Source: Vacuolonema iberomarrocanum LEGE 07170 (GTDB lineage: Bacteria; Cyanobacteriota; Cyanobacteriia; Elainellales; Elainellaceae). Taken from it: a stretch of 64,000 bases of DNA. This document shows positions 1 to 6,800 of this stretch, one piece after another. The DNA lies in the NCBI GenBank assembly GCA_015207365.1, contig JADEXA010000020.1, forward strand, positions 1 through 64,000, read 5' to 3'. The notes below the pieces were generated by a model. It was not told the origin of the DNA. It searched no databases and worked only from the letters and a program-made list of their open reading frames with translations. The position numbers and the translations under genes are program-made. The number at the start of each line of letters is the position of its first letter. The stretch's first letter is position 1.

Positions 1-54
1 ACTTTCGTAAATCGCTTGGCGAAATTGGCGCAGCGTTTCAAGATGATCTGACAT
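1..54 (-). CDS. N-terminal fragment of a probable transposase (runs off left edge)
   Basis: The minus strand opens an ATG at 54 and reads without a stop to the window edge, giving only 18 residues (MSDHLETLRQFRQAIYES). The pattern LETLRQFRQAIYE resembles the start of DDE-type transposases common in cyanobacteria, but the fragment is far too short to be sure. A 9-bp hairpin lies directly upstream and covers the place where a ribosome-binding site would sit. That arrangement is seen in insertion sequences, where it prevents read-through transcripts from being translated. The rest of the gene lies outside the window. Confidence 0.4.
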   Translation of the reverse strand, partial: MSDHLETLRQFRQAIYES

Positions 55-56
55 GA

Positions 57-90
57 GTGGTAGAGCGTAGAGTTTTAGATCCTCTACCAC
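57..90 (-). promoter_or_regulatory. Hairpin over the ribosome-binding region of the edge transposase-like gene
   Basis: GTGGTAGAG at 57-65 and CTCTACCAC at 82-90 form a perfect 9-bp inverted repeat with a 16-nt loop, ending three bases before the ATG of the minus-strand fragment. In that transcript the proximal arm would pair with the translation start region. It could instead be part of an insertion-sequence end; the boundaries of such an element are not visible. Confidence 0.4.
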
Positions 91-182
91 TTTCCTGCTC
101 TTCTTTCACCCGGTTTGTCCAAAGTCCAGTTATGCGGAAGTCGGCATAATGCTCTCCAGTCTTGGCCTCTAGCCGTTATCCA

Positions 183-318
183 CCCGCGAATGAATTGCGG
201 GCTACTGAAAGCAAACCCATTAAAATGGATTTCGCTCAACCGCTTAAAGGGATACAAGCCGTTCCTCATTAGTCCCTTTAGTGGACTGTTTAGATTAGCC
301 CGCAATTTATTTGCGGGC
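183..318. repeat. Composite four-hairpin REP-like element
   Basis: Four small hairpins follow one another: CCCGC/GCGGG at 183-201, an AT-rich stem at 213-232, AGTCC/GGACT at 271-287, and GCCCGCAA/TTGCGGGC at 298-318. The outer two are related in sequence (CCCGC and GCGGG) and bound the element. From memory, similar arrays with this outer motif are scattered through cyanobacterial genomes and look like substrates of REP-associated tyrosine transposases. No such transposase gene is in the window. The rest of 91-563 holds no gene I can support; short reading frames on both strands there are built from the hairpins. Confidence 0.6.
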
Positions 319-563
319 GGGATATGACGCTTGGCCCAGCCCTTTTGCTGCGGTGTGTATTGGCGTTGAGATGGTCTGCAAGCGATCGCCAATATCTTTT
401 CACGGCTGAGTTTTTAGCCACTTCTGCTCAATGGATAGCTTAAAAAGGGAGACTTTGGGGGGATCGTTCGGGGATTTATGGGAAAGCCCAGATCTGTGTA
501 CTGAGTCGCCAAGTGAAGTAAGTTGGATGGTTGCAGAAGGCAGGTGTGTTTGTTGAGATCTGC

Positions 564-1910
564 TCAGGGCAAGGCATCCTGCAATCGGAAGAGGCTGCAG
601 GCGGCGTGGAGGTATTGGATGCGGAGGCCGGGTAAGGGAAAAGCTTTGAGGGGTTGGCGGTAGACCGGGGAAATGGCGTCGGGGGTGATGCGATCGCCTA
701 TCAGCAGTGCGGCTGTGCGTCCACTCCAGGTTCCGGCAGCGACGCCATTGCCGTGATAGGCCAAGGCGCAGGCGACGGTGCGATCGCCATCCAGAAAACC
801 GATGTAGGGAGTGAGGTTGAAGCTAAAGCCCATCAGCCCATTCCACACATGGGTGACCTCCAGATGTCGCCATGCGGGGAACATTTCGTGGAAGTGGCGG
901 AGGATTTTTTTCTGGTAGCGATCGCGCGCCGCCACAGAGCCCACGGTATCGCCCCGTTGCCCAAACAAGATGCGTCCATCCTTCAACAGCCGGAAGTACG
1001 ACAGCAGCGTGCGGGTATTGTAGAGCGGGATTTCGGTATGCCAACCATGTGCCGCTCGTTCCTCAGCGGTGAGGGGTCGGGTCGTGAAAATATGCGAAAT
1101 CACCGGGAGCAGCTGTCCCTGGAGCGTTGGGTGAATGGAATCTTGGGTGTAGCCATTGGTGGCAATGAGTACCTGCTTGGCTCGCACGCTGCCCGTGGGT
1201 GTGCGCAACCGATGCCAGCCATCCGTCTTCTCCCAGGCGATGACGGGACTTTGTGAATGGAGGGTTGCCCCTTTGCGTTTGGCCGCATCCGCCAAGGCAA
1301 GGCTGTACTTGAGGGGGTTGAGCCCAAATCCCACCTTCATCCAGAGGGCACCATGGGCCTGCGGGCTGTGGAAGGCGCGATCGCGCAAATCCTTCTGCGA
1401 CCACAGCTCACAGGGGTAGTCTGCCACCTCCTCATAAAAAGCCAGCTCATGTTCGAGATAGGAGAGGCGGGAGGGATAATGCGCCACCTTGATTTCGCCC
1501 TCTCCCTGGATATCGATCTCCATCGACTCGGTTTGCGCCAAGTGTCGCACCAGTTCCGTGGCTTCCCGTTGATGATGATAAAACTGTTGGGTGGCGTCGC
1601 GGCCAAATTTGTGCAGTACCTCTTTCCCCGATCGCGCTGTGGAGCCAATGCAGCAAAACCCGCCGTTGCGTCCGGATGCCCCCCATCCCGGCCAAGCCGC
1701 TTCCAGCACCCGCACCTGCACCCCCATCTCGGCCAGGTGCAGGGCAGCGGATAACCCCGTGATGCCGCCCCCAATGATGGCGACCTCGCTGTCTGCTTCC
1801 GTGGTGAGGGGGGGATAATTGTGATGTGACGGGGGCGTGACTGTGGATGCCCAAAAGCTGCTAACTGGACGGTGGCGATCGTACAGCTCAGCCTTATAAA
1901 GTTCAGTCAT
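564..1910 (-). CDS. FAD-dependent amine/amino-acid oxidase (DAO family, PuuB-like)
   Basis: A 448-residue flavoprotein of the D-amino-acid oxidase/glycine oxidase family. A dinucleotide-binding fold starts near residue 42 with the VAIIGGGITGLSAALHLAEMG glycine-rich motif in part (GGGITGLSAALHL), followed by an acidic residue (VLEA) at the end of the second strand. The ASGRNGG segment near residue 79 is typical of the PuuB/glycine oxidase branch, and the C-terminal YHGNGVAAGTWSG closes the FAD site. The enzyme probably oxidises an amino group of an amino acid or polyamine derivative and releases ammonia and hydrogen peroxide; the substrate cannot be read from sequence. There is no signal peptide, so it is cytoplasmic. 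It stands alone on the minus strand. Polyamine genes elsewhere in the window (potC, potA, decarboxylase) make a gamma-glutamylputrescine-type substrate possible, but this is inference. Confidence 0.85.
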   Translation of the reverse strand: MTELYKAELYDRHRPVSSFWASTVTPPSHHNYPPLTTEADSEVAIIGGGITGLSAALHLAEMGVQVRVLEAAWPGWGASGRNGGFCCIGSTARSGKEVLHKFGRDATQQFYHHQREATELVRHLAQTESMEIDIQGEGEIKVAHYPSRLSYLEHELAFYEEVADYPCELWSQKDLRDRAFHSPQAHGALWMKVGFGLNPLKYSLALADAAKRKGATLHSQSPVIAWEKTDGWHRLRTPTGSVRAKQVLIATNGYTQDSIHPTLQGQLLPVISHIFTTRPLTAEERAAHGWHTEIPLYNTRTLLSYFRLLKDGRILFGQRGDTVGSVAARDRYQKKILRHFHEMFPAWRHLEVTHVWNGLMGFSFNLTPYIGFLDGDRTVACALAYHGNGVAAGTWSGRTAALLIGDRITPDAISPVYRQPLKAFPLPGLRIQYLHAACSLFRLQDALP

Positions 1911-2614
1911 GTTATCCGGGAATAGGATTGCGTATGATGTAAGACGCTAGAATGTGCGGTTGAAAACTTCCGCTCTAGATGAACAAACACCAAGAGTGGG
2001 TAGTCTAAACTACAAGACCGGAAGTTGTCATGGAGAGGTTAAGGGCTGTTAAGAATTCTGCCCCGAGAGCCATTCCCAGAGACAACCGCATACACACTTG
2101 TATTTTGTTGGGAGACCAATTTAATGTGGATGGAACGGCGCGATCGCCTCGATCGCCAGAGTCAGAGAGCCTACCGTAGAACCAGTCGGGCCGTAGCCGT
2201 GCCCGCTTCAGCACCCCTCTTGTCCAGCAAGACCCTAGACTTTGCCTCGATCGCCCTATGCTCCTTTGTGCTGGCGGTTCTTTGCCATTCTGCCGCCACA
2301 CCCCCGACCTCCAATTCTTCATCCACATCGGGGATGGCGAGTCCGACCTCTGCTCCAACACGGAGCCCCGGGTCGATGCAACCCTTTACCCTCACAACCT
2401 CCCGCCCTACGCTCCTCGATGAAGAATCCCAGGAGCGTTAGAGCTGGTTTGGACTATTGATATTTCGTGCCATGCACGAAATATCAATATGTTCCAAGGG
2501 ATGAAGAATCCCAGAAGCGTTAGAGCTTGTTTATAGAGTTGATATTTCTTGCCACGCACGAAGCATCAACATGTTCCGAGGTATGGCAAACAACCTCTTA
2601 GCAGATGACGAGGG
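1911..2614. other. Intergenic region, no supported gene
   Basis: Overlapping short reading frames on both strands (2005-2441) have no domain, no convincing start site and contradict one another. I regard them as chance. The right part carries the tandem 82-bp repeat described separately. The 1911-2000 part presumably holds the promoter of the FAD oxidase, but I cannot point to one. Confidence 0.5.
2418..2581. repeat. Two tandem 82-bp units, each with an internal palindrome
   Basis: GATGAAGAATCCCA begins at 2418 and again at 2500, and the two 82-bp units match over nearly their whole length. Each contains a hairpin. In unit 1, TTGATATTTCGTGC and GCACGAAATATCAA (2457-2486) are perfectly complementary around a 2-bp centre. 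In unit 2 the same stem has decayed (TTGATATTTCTTGC / GCACGAAGCATCAA). This looks like a duplicated palindromic element in which one copy is eroding. Confidence 0.75.
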
Positions 2615-2935
2615 TTACTCTGCCTCAGACGGCTTGGTGCCATGGCTGGGGCAGGGGGGCGCTTGAATCGAGCGATCGAGCCAACCCGTTGCTTGTTGCA
2701 GCCGTGCGACTGCTTCCTCGGGCTGGTCTTTGAGAAGATAGACTAGGGCGATCGCCGCTTGCTCAGCGGCACGAGCTTTGCGGTTGCCTTTCAACCGATG
2801 CCAGTCGTTGGGGGCGATCGCCAATCGTCCTGCCAGGGCTTGTGCGAGTTCCTGGTCTGAGCATTCTGCTAGGGCTGGCTTTTCCGCCGTTGCCAGGGTT
2901 TCGGAAAAAAGTTGGGGCGCAACAGGTTTTGGCAT
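2615..2935 (-). CDS. Small conserved cyanobacterial protein (DUF6439-like)
   Basis: A 106-residue soluble protein, probably alpha-helical, with no signal peptide or membrane segment. The central part (AQALAGRLAIAPNDWHRLKGNRKARAAEQAA in part, then LVYLL) matches my memory of a short cyanobacterial family of unknown function, DUF6439. The ATG at 2935 is preferred over a TTG one codon upstream. The last 20 residues are proline-rich and probably flexible. It has no operon partner; a palindromic repeat and open DNA lie on its upstream side. Function unknown; the family name is from recall and is only moderately certain. Confidence 0.6.
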   Translation of the reverse strand: MPKPVAPQLFSETLATAEKPALAECSDQELAQALAGRLAIAPNDWHRLKGNRKARAAEQAAIALVYLLKDQPEEAVARLQQATGWLDRSIQAPPCPSHGTKPSEAE

Positions 2936-3153
2936 CAATCAGGCTCCATATACAACTGAGCAACAGGGAATAAGAAACATGCAGCGTTTGACCGCAGAGT
3001 TCTTTCCCTTACTCTTACTCTAAATTCATGCTGCGGGAAATGCCGCAACATTGACAGCATATTCGGCCTTTTCCCAAAACGTTGCGCCGAAACGCCCGAG
3101 ACGTTACACCTATGTGCTCAGAATCTATCTCGAGTATTCTTTAAAGCTCTTGC

Positions 3154-3255
3154 AAGTAGCTCGGCATGATGAAAAATCAGATCCCAAAAACCTGCGCTGT
3201 CCGCAGCGCGGGCGGCGCAGGTTTTTGGGATTTTCGGTTTAATTGCACCTACCGA
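3154..3255. repeat. Palindromic repeat family E, copy 1
   Basis: A 102-bp element beginning AAGTAGCTCGGCATGATG and ending AATTGCACCTACCGA, almost identical in length and flanks to 23584-23685. The centre is a long stem: ATCCCAAAAACCTGCGC pairs with GCGCAGGTTTTTGGGAT. Copy 2 has ATCCTAAAAA and TTTTTAGGAT, so a C-G pair is replaced by T-A on both sides. That is a compensatory change which keeps the stem. Confidence 0.85.
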
Positions 3256-3270
3256 TTTAAAGCAATGGTT

Positions 3271-3362
3271 CAGGACTTACGCAAGTTTTGCGTAAGTCCT
3301 GAGTAATTTTGTTGATTTTGTGGCCGCGACGCGGCCACAAAATCAACAAAATGCGTAAGTCC
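3271..3362. repeat. Palindromic repeat family D, copy 1
   Basis: CAGGACTTACGCAA/TTGCGTAAGTCCTG forms a first hairpin at 3271-3301. A second, perfect 21-bp stem follows at 3307-3351 (TTTTGTTGATTTTGTGGCCGC and its complement), closed by TGCGTAAGTCC. A diverged copy lies at 13617-13672. Confidence 0.8.
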
Positions 3363-3554
3363 AGTGGTTTTAAGAAGTACCTAGTTTTAGTTTTCGTAGA
3401 ATTTGGTACGAAGGTTCATGCCAATGGGTATGCTTGGCGGGAAGATAGGGCTCAAACAAAAAAATAGAGCTCAAACGCAAAAAGGCTCCAGGTGAGCACT
3501 GGGAAACAGAGACGAGGCTATACCGCTCGGTGGCGACATTAGCGAGATGACAAG

Positions 3555-3914
3555 ATGGCAGAAAAGATGTCACAACCCATGCCAGAGGATACGGAACTCG
3601 ACCAGGCATTGCTGGAGTTGGAGCGATCGCTCGAACAGCTTCAGGCGCGGTTCTTGCAGGTAAAACAAGATCGAGCCGAGCAGCGACAACTCCAGCAGCA
3701 CCTTTCCCAGGCTGAGGCTGCGTTGAAGCAGGAGCGATCGCCCGCCCTCCGCAGTGAAGTTGCTCAACTCAAGCAAAAACTCGAAGAACTAGAAATTGCC
3801 CTCGAAAGCCAGCTCCTTTCATGGAGTTGGGTTCGCGAGGTGTTCTGGCAGGCGGTGCGATTCGGTGGCATCGGCATTCTCATTGGCTGGTTGCTCAGAG
3901 CCTGGGCATCCTAG
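3555..3914 (+). CDS. Coiled-coil protein with C-terminal membrane anchor, unknown function
   Basis: A 119-residue protein. Residues about 10-90 are charged and leucine-rich with clear heptad spacing (ELDQALLELERSLEQLQ, then AALKQERSPALRSEVAQLKQ), which predicts a long coiled coil. Residues 98-117 (FWQAVRFGGIGILIGWLLRA) form one membrane segment at the extreme C-terminus, with no signal peptide. This suggests a tail-anchored protein with its coiled coil in the cytoplasm. The start is the ATG at 3555; an in-frame ATG at 3567 is an alternative. The gene stands alone and is followed by a partial palindromic repeat. Codon use and regular heptads support a real gene. I do not recognise a named family. 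Confidence 0.7.
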   Translation: MAEKMSQPMPEDTELDQALLELERSLEQLQARFLQVKQDRAEQRQLQQHLSQAEAALKQERSPALRSEVAQLKQKLEELEIALESQLLSWSWVREVFWQAVRFGGIGILIGWLLRAWAS

Positions 3915-3917
3915 CGA

Positions 3918-3992
3918 CATAGTGCTACCTATTTAGGTGCAAGCAATTCTTTTTGAAAACCTAGCGCTGCGCGGTTTTCAAAAAGAATTGCT
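3918..3992. repeat. Inverted, diverged copy of palindromic repeat family B
   Basis: CATAGTGCTACCTATTTAGG at 3918 is the reverse complement of the constant right flank of family B (compare 63110-63138). It is followed by a perfect 19-bp stem, AGCAATTCTTTTTGAAAAC at 3942-3960 and its complement ending at 3992. It lies 4 bp after the stop codon of the coiled-coil gene and may act as a transcription terminator. Confidence 0.6.
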
Positions 3993-4016
3993 CCTGCTCT
4001 AAATGCCGAAGCCAAT

Positions 4017-4085
4017 AAAAAATCCCGGCGGGTGCCGGGATTGGTGTGAGGAGTGCACTCTGTATGTTCTGAATCTATCGGCTCG
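4017..4085 (-). ncRNA. yfr1: Yfr1 small regulatory RNA
   Basis: On the minus strand, positions 4054-4044 read ACTCCTCACAC, the ultraconserved unpaired motif of the cyanobacterial sRNA Yfr1. It is followed two bases later by a perfect 9-bp GC-rich hairpin (AATCCCGGC/GCCGGGATT, 4042-4021) and a run of six T, an intrinsic terminator in exactly the place expected for Yfr1. Known Yfr1 RNAs are about 54-70 nt and base-pair through the motif with mRNAs such as outer-membrane protein messages. The 5' end is not certain: a TTGTCA at about 4107-4112 with a weak -10 (CATAGC) would start the RNA near 4085. The usual strong 5' hairpin is not obvious here. Confidence 0.8.
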
Positions 4086-4230
4086 CTATGACATTGCTGT
4101 GTCAGTGACAAGACATTTCAGCGTAGGATGAGTGAGCGCGATCGCCATCCATAAAAACCCCTGACCGTAGGAAGTTTGACCACTTGTTACGGTTTACATT
4201 TGGGTTGCTCAATTTCTCCAAAATTGCCCC

Positions 4231-5184
4231 ATGACTTCGGCTTCTCCCCCTCAACCTGCTCCATGGAAAGTAGCCCTGGTATTGTTCATCGGCATCCTCT
4301 CTGTGTCGACCGCCGCCATCTTTATTCGACTAGCGTTTCAGGCATCGGGGCAAACGGGCATTGGCTTTAGCCTGGTGCTGTCAGCCTCACGGCTCAGTAT
4401 TGCAGCGTTCCTGTTTCTCCCGGCCTGGCGGAATGTGGGGAAGTCTATCAACCGTGCAGAGCAGGGCGATCGCCCTTGGTTATTTTCTCTAGGAGCTGGG
4501 CTATTTCTCGCTATCCACTTTGCGTGCTGGATTACGTCTTTGTCCTACACGTCCATTGCGGCCTCCACGGCTCTGGTTACCACCAATCCGGTGTGGACTG
4601 CGCTCTTGTCCTGGCTCTGGTGGGGAGAGCGCCCAACCCGCACCATGACGATTGGTATTGCGATCGCCCTCTTGGGCAGCCTGTTGGTGAGCTTGGCCGA
4701 TGGCGCTTCCACGACGATGGCCTCACAGCCACTCTTGGGCAACAGCTTGGCTCTAGTGGGTTCCTGGGCAGCGACCCTCTATCTGTTGCTGGGACGAGAA
4801 GCCCAACGGCGAGGTTTAGAAATTGGGAGCCATGTCGTGTTGACCTACACAGCGGCCGCCGTCCTCCTCCTACCCCTCCCGTTGTTACTGGGCATGAGCT
4901 ATGGGGGCTATTCCCCGACGGTTTATCTCTGCATCTTGCTCATCGGCATTTTCCCCCAAACCATTGGGCATACGAGTTTCAATTGGGCCGTGCGCTGGAT
5001 TTCGCCGACCCTGGTAACCCTCACGATTCTGGCAGAACCCGTTGGTTCCAGCGTTTTGGGAATTCTAGTGTTTCGCGAAAATCCAGGAGTGCAGGTCTGG
5101 CTTGGAGCTGCTGTCATTTTGGTTGGGGTGGCGATCGCCATCCTCAGCCAGCGATCGTCTCAAACCAGTAGCACTTCTAGCTGA
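4231..5184 (+). CDS. EamA/DMT family transporter
   Basis: A 317-residue inner-membrane protein with about ten hydrophobic helices arranged as two EamA repeats (roughly residues 12-150 and 165-305). This is the layout of drug/metabolite transporters of the RhaT/YdcZ type. Typical features include the early helix ILSVSTAAIFIRLAF, the STALVTTNPVWTALLSWLWWGE segment ending the first repeat, and LTILAEPVGSSVLGILVFRE at the same place in the second. Such proteins export or import small metabolites; the substrate cannot be told. The gene is convergent with the STAS gene and separated from it by a hairpin terminator. The ATG at 4231 gives a full-length family member. Confidence 0.9.
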   Translation: MTSASPPQPAPWKVALVLFIGILSVSTAAIFIRLAFQASGQTGIGFSLVLSASRLSIAAFLFLPAWRNVGKSINRAEQGDRPWLFSLGAGLFLAIHFACWITSLSYTSIAASTALVTTNPVWTALLSWLWWGERPTRTMTIGIAIALLGSLLVSLADGASTTMASQPLLGNSLALVGSWAATLYLLLGREAQRRGLEIGSHVVLTYTAAAVLLLPLPLLLGMSYGGYSPTVYLCILLIGIFPQTIGHTSFNWAVRWISPTLVTLTILAEPVGSSVLGILVFRENPGVQVWLGAAVILVGVAIAILSQRSSQTSSTSS

Positions 5185-5188
5185 TTTG

Positions 5189-5233
5189 AAGCATTAATTT
5201 TTTATATGCAGTATACACAAGAAATTAATGCTT
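5189..5233. terminator. Bidirectional hairpin terminator between convergent genes
   Basis: AAGCATTAATTT at 5189-5200 pairs perfectly with AAATTAATGCTT at 5222-5233. The AT-rich 12-bp stem lies between the stop of the EamA transporter (5184) and the stop of the STAS gene (5257). It has T-rich sequence on both sides, so it could end transcripts from both directions. Confidence 0.55.
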
Positions 5234-5256
5234 ACTAGAGCGTTTCTAACAACGTC

Positions 5257-5616
5257 CTAACTACAGGACACTTTTTCCTGAGATTCCGTTGATAAGCAGT
5301 GGGTTTCAAGGTAAGACGCATACTCCTTGCGTGTGCCAAAAATTAGGAACAAACTTTCAACATTTGATATGTCTAACAGCATTCGAGGTTGTCCGTAAAC
5401 TGCACACAGGGCAAATGTTGCACCATTTTCTAGTGCGATTCGTCGGGCTGCAACTAAGCTACCCAAACCACTACTATCCATAAACATGACATTGCTTAAA
5501 TCCAGCATCACATGTCGTGTATTGGTATCCATTACTTGACGTACCCAAAGGGTAATTTCGGATGCATTCGCAGCACTTAAAATACGTGTGGGTTTGTAGA
5601 CATCAATTTTCGTCAT
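5257..5616 (-). CDS. STAS-domain anti-anti-sigma factor
   Basis: A 119-residue protein that is essentially one STAS domain of the SpoIIAA/RsbV type. The MDSSGLGSLVAARR loop (residues 46-59) holds the serine that is phosphorylated by an RsbW-type kinase and dephosphorylated by a PP2C phosphatase; both serines of DSSGLG are present. In partner switching, the unphosphorylated form binds the kinase and frees its target. The window also encodes an RsbW-like kinase (12880-13353) and two PP2C phosphatases (11497-12639, 30717-32240), which are possible partners though not in an operon with this gene. About 14 extra residues at the C-terminus end in a Cys-rich tail (VSCS). Confidence 0.85.
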   Translation of the reverse strand: MTKIDVYKPTRILSAANASEITLWVRQVMDTNTRHVMLDLSNVMFMDSSGLGSLVAARRIALENGATFALCAVYGQPRMLLDISNVESLFLIFGTRKEYASYLETHCLSTESQEKVSCS

Positions 5617-6169
5617 AAGAAACCAACTTGTTAAGTCGAATGAGTGTGGTGCAATGTGGAGATGGCCCTGATCACCAACAAAGAAGTAACAGTGAAGTAA
5701 GCTTCCCTGATCCGACTTCTACGTTGTGTTGGATATAAGTCGTATTGAATGGTGGTAGAGGACTTCTAAAACTCCGTACCAGACGTGTTTCCGCATCAAC
5801 CATTGTGGCTACATCAACTACATAGAGAGAATTCTCTGGTCTATACAGAAAATTCCTTGGTATGTAGTTTCTCTGATGCGTCGTTAGATGCTCGGTAGAA
5901 AATTCTGCACCCATGAAGAAGACACTCAGGAAAAACGCGGTGCTTCTTATACGCAGGGTTACGTACTTCAAGATACACTCTGCGAGAAAAAGCTGAGGTC
6001 AGTTGGGGTGTTCTTTACAGTATATTTAACTTGTAATAAATACTGTTAAGAGATAACACCTCAGGTTAATCGAATTTCCGCGAAGTAACGCTCCCCATCC
6101 TTGGTCTGATCCTTTTAGAATGGGAATAGAACAGCATTGTGACGGACAAACGGCAAAGTAACTTTGAAG
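5617..6169. other. Intergenic region, no supported gene
   Basis: Minus-strand frames at 5672-5971 and 6026-6367 are open but use codons that are rare in neighbouring genes and show no domain. The second one overlaps the DCC gene antisense. I see no repeat or RNA here. It presumably contains the promoters of the STAS gene (minus) and the DCC gene (plus). Confidence 0.45.
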
Positions 6170-6637
6170 ATGGCGTATTCTTATTCGGTCATTTACGACG
6201 GGCAGTGCAATCTCTGCGTCAACCTCGTGAGATTGCTGGAAACCCTCGATCGCGGCCAAACGTTCCACTATGTTCCGATGCAAGAAACGACGATACTGGA
6301 ACAACTCGGTATCACTCCTACATCTTGTGAACTGGGCATGATTTTGTTGGAAGGGAAACCACCCCATCGTCGGTGGCAGGGCAGTGCTGCGGCTGAAGAG
6401 ATTGCCCGAATTTTGCCAATGGGGTCGGTTTTTGTAGAGGCCTATCGCCGCATTCCTGGATTAAAACAGGCGGGCGATCGCTTCTACGAAGATGTCCGAG
6501 ATAACCGCTATTCCTGGTTTGGCAAGCGCGATCGCCTTTACAACTCTGCCTACCCTGTGAACGATACCGACAGTGAGGCTTCGGTCACTTCACCCACCGC
6601 GTCTGACCCGTTGCCTGCACCGGATGCAAGTACGTGA
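6170..6637 (+). CDS. DCC-family thiol-disulfide oxidoreductase-like protein
   Basis: A 155-residue protein of the DUF393 family. The N-terminus VIYDGQCNLCVNLVRLLETLD contains in part the D-G-x-C-x-x-C signature (YDGQCNLC), a thioredoxin-like CxxC redox site. The conserved region continues through RGQTFHYVPMQ to a helix with RRIPGLKQAGDRFYEDVRDNRY, including the R-x-x-R pattern usual near the end of the domain. The last 30 residues are low-complexity and specific to this protein. The start is the ATG at 6170; a TTG two codons upstream is also open. It likely acts in the cytoplasm on thiols, but no specific partner is known. A strong hairpin repeat follows the stop. Confidence 0.85.
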   Translation: MAYSYSVIYDGQCNLCVNLVRLLETLDRGQTFHYVPMQETTILEQLGITPTSCELGMILLEGKPPHRRWQGSAAAEEIARILPMGSVFVEAYRRIPGLKQAGDRFYEDVRDNRYSWFGKRDRLYNSAYPVNDTDSEASVTSPTASDPLPAPDAST

Positions 6638-6667
6638 AGCCCCTTGCCGCATCAAGGTTAGTAGGGG

Positions 6668-6704
6668 TTTTGCCTCCCACGCACTCACTGCGTGGGAGGC
6701 AAAA
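6668..6704. repeat. Perfect 16-bp hairpin after the DCC gene
   Basis: TTTTGCCTCCCACGCA at 6668-6683 pairs perfectly with TGCGTGGGAGGCAAAA at 6689-6704 around a 5-nt loop. It lies 30 bp after the DCC stop, directly before a family C repeat, and probably serves as a terminator. The style (a perfect palindrome with its own sequence) is the same as the variable cores of the other repeat families. Confidence 0.6.
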
Positions 6705-6721
6705 TTGTAAGTCAGGACTTT

Positions 6722-6788
6722 GAGTACAGGACAAAAACCAGAGACATCTTAATTTTGGATAGCGCGGGCATCGCCCGCGCTATCCAAA
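6722..6788. repeat. Palindromic repeat family C, copy 1
   Basis: The left flank GAGTACAGGACAAAAACC is shared with 38206 and, diverged, with 13468. The core is a stem TTTGGATAGCGCGGGC and its complement around a 3-nt loop (6754-6788). The right flank seen in the 13468 copy (ending TATCCTGTACTT) is missing here, so this copy looks truncated. It ends 13 bp before the stop of the convergent transglutaminase-fold gene. Confidence 0.65.
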
Positions 6789-6800
6789 CATAGGGTCGGA

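Larger units (their letters stand above)
2936..3554. other. Intergenic region filled with palindromic repeats
   Basis: About 620 bp without a credible gene. It holds repeat copies E1 (3154-3255) and D1 (3271-3362). Reading frames at 3051-3242 and 3370-3609 have no recognisable domain and cross the repeats, so they are not called. Confidence 0.6.

Noticed and set aside
84..392. Minus-strand 102-residue gene
   Set aside because: It runs across the four-hairpin repeat, overlaps a plus-strand frame, and has no domain.
654..1256. Plus-strand 200-residue gene
   Set aside because: Antisense shadow of the FAD oxidase gene, whose motifs are clear on the minus strand.
2005..2441. Small genes on either strand
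   Set aside because: Overlapping frames with biased composition and no motif; not distinguishable from chance.
3929..4111. Minus-strand 60-residue gene
   Set aside because: It overlaps the Yfr1 RNA and a palindromic repeat; the RNA explains the sequence better.
5672..5971. Minus-strand secreted protein of 99 residues
   Set aside because: The start looks like a signal peptide, but codon use (many ATA, AGA, CTA) is unlike the genome's genes and no domain follows.
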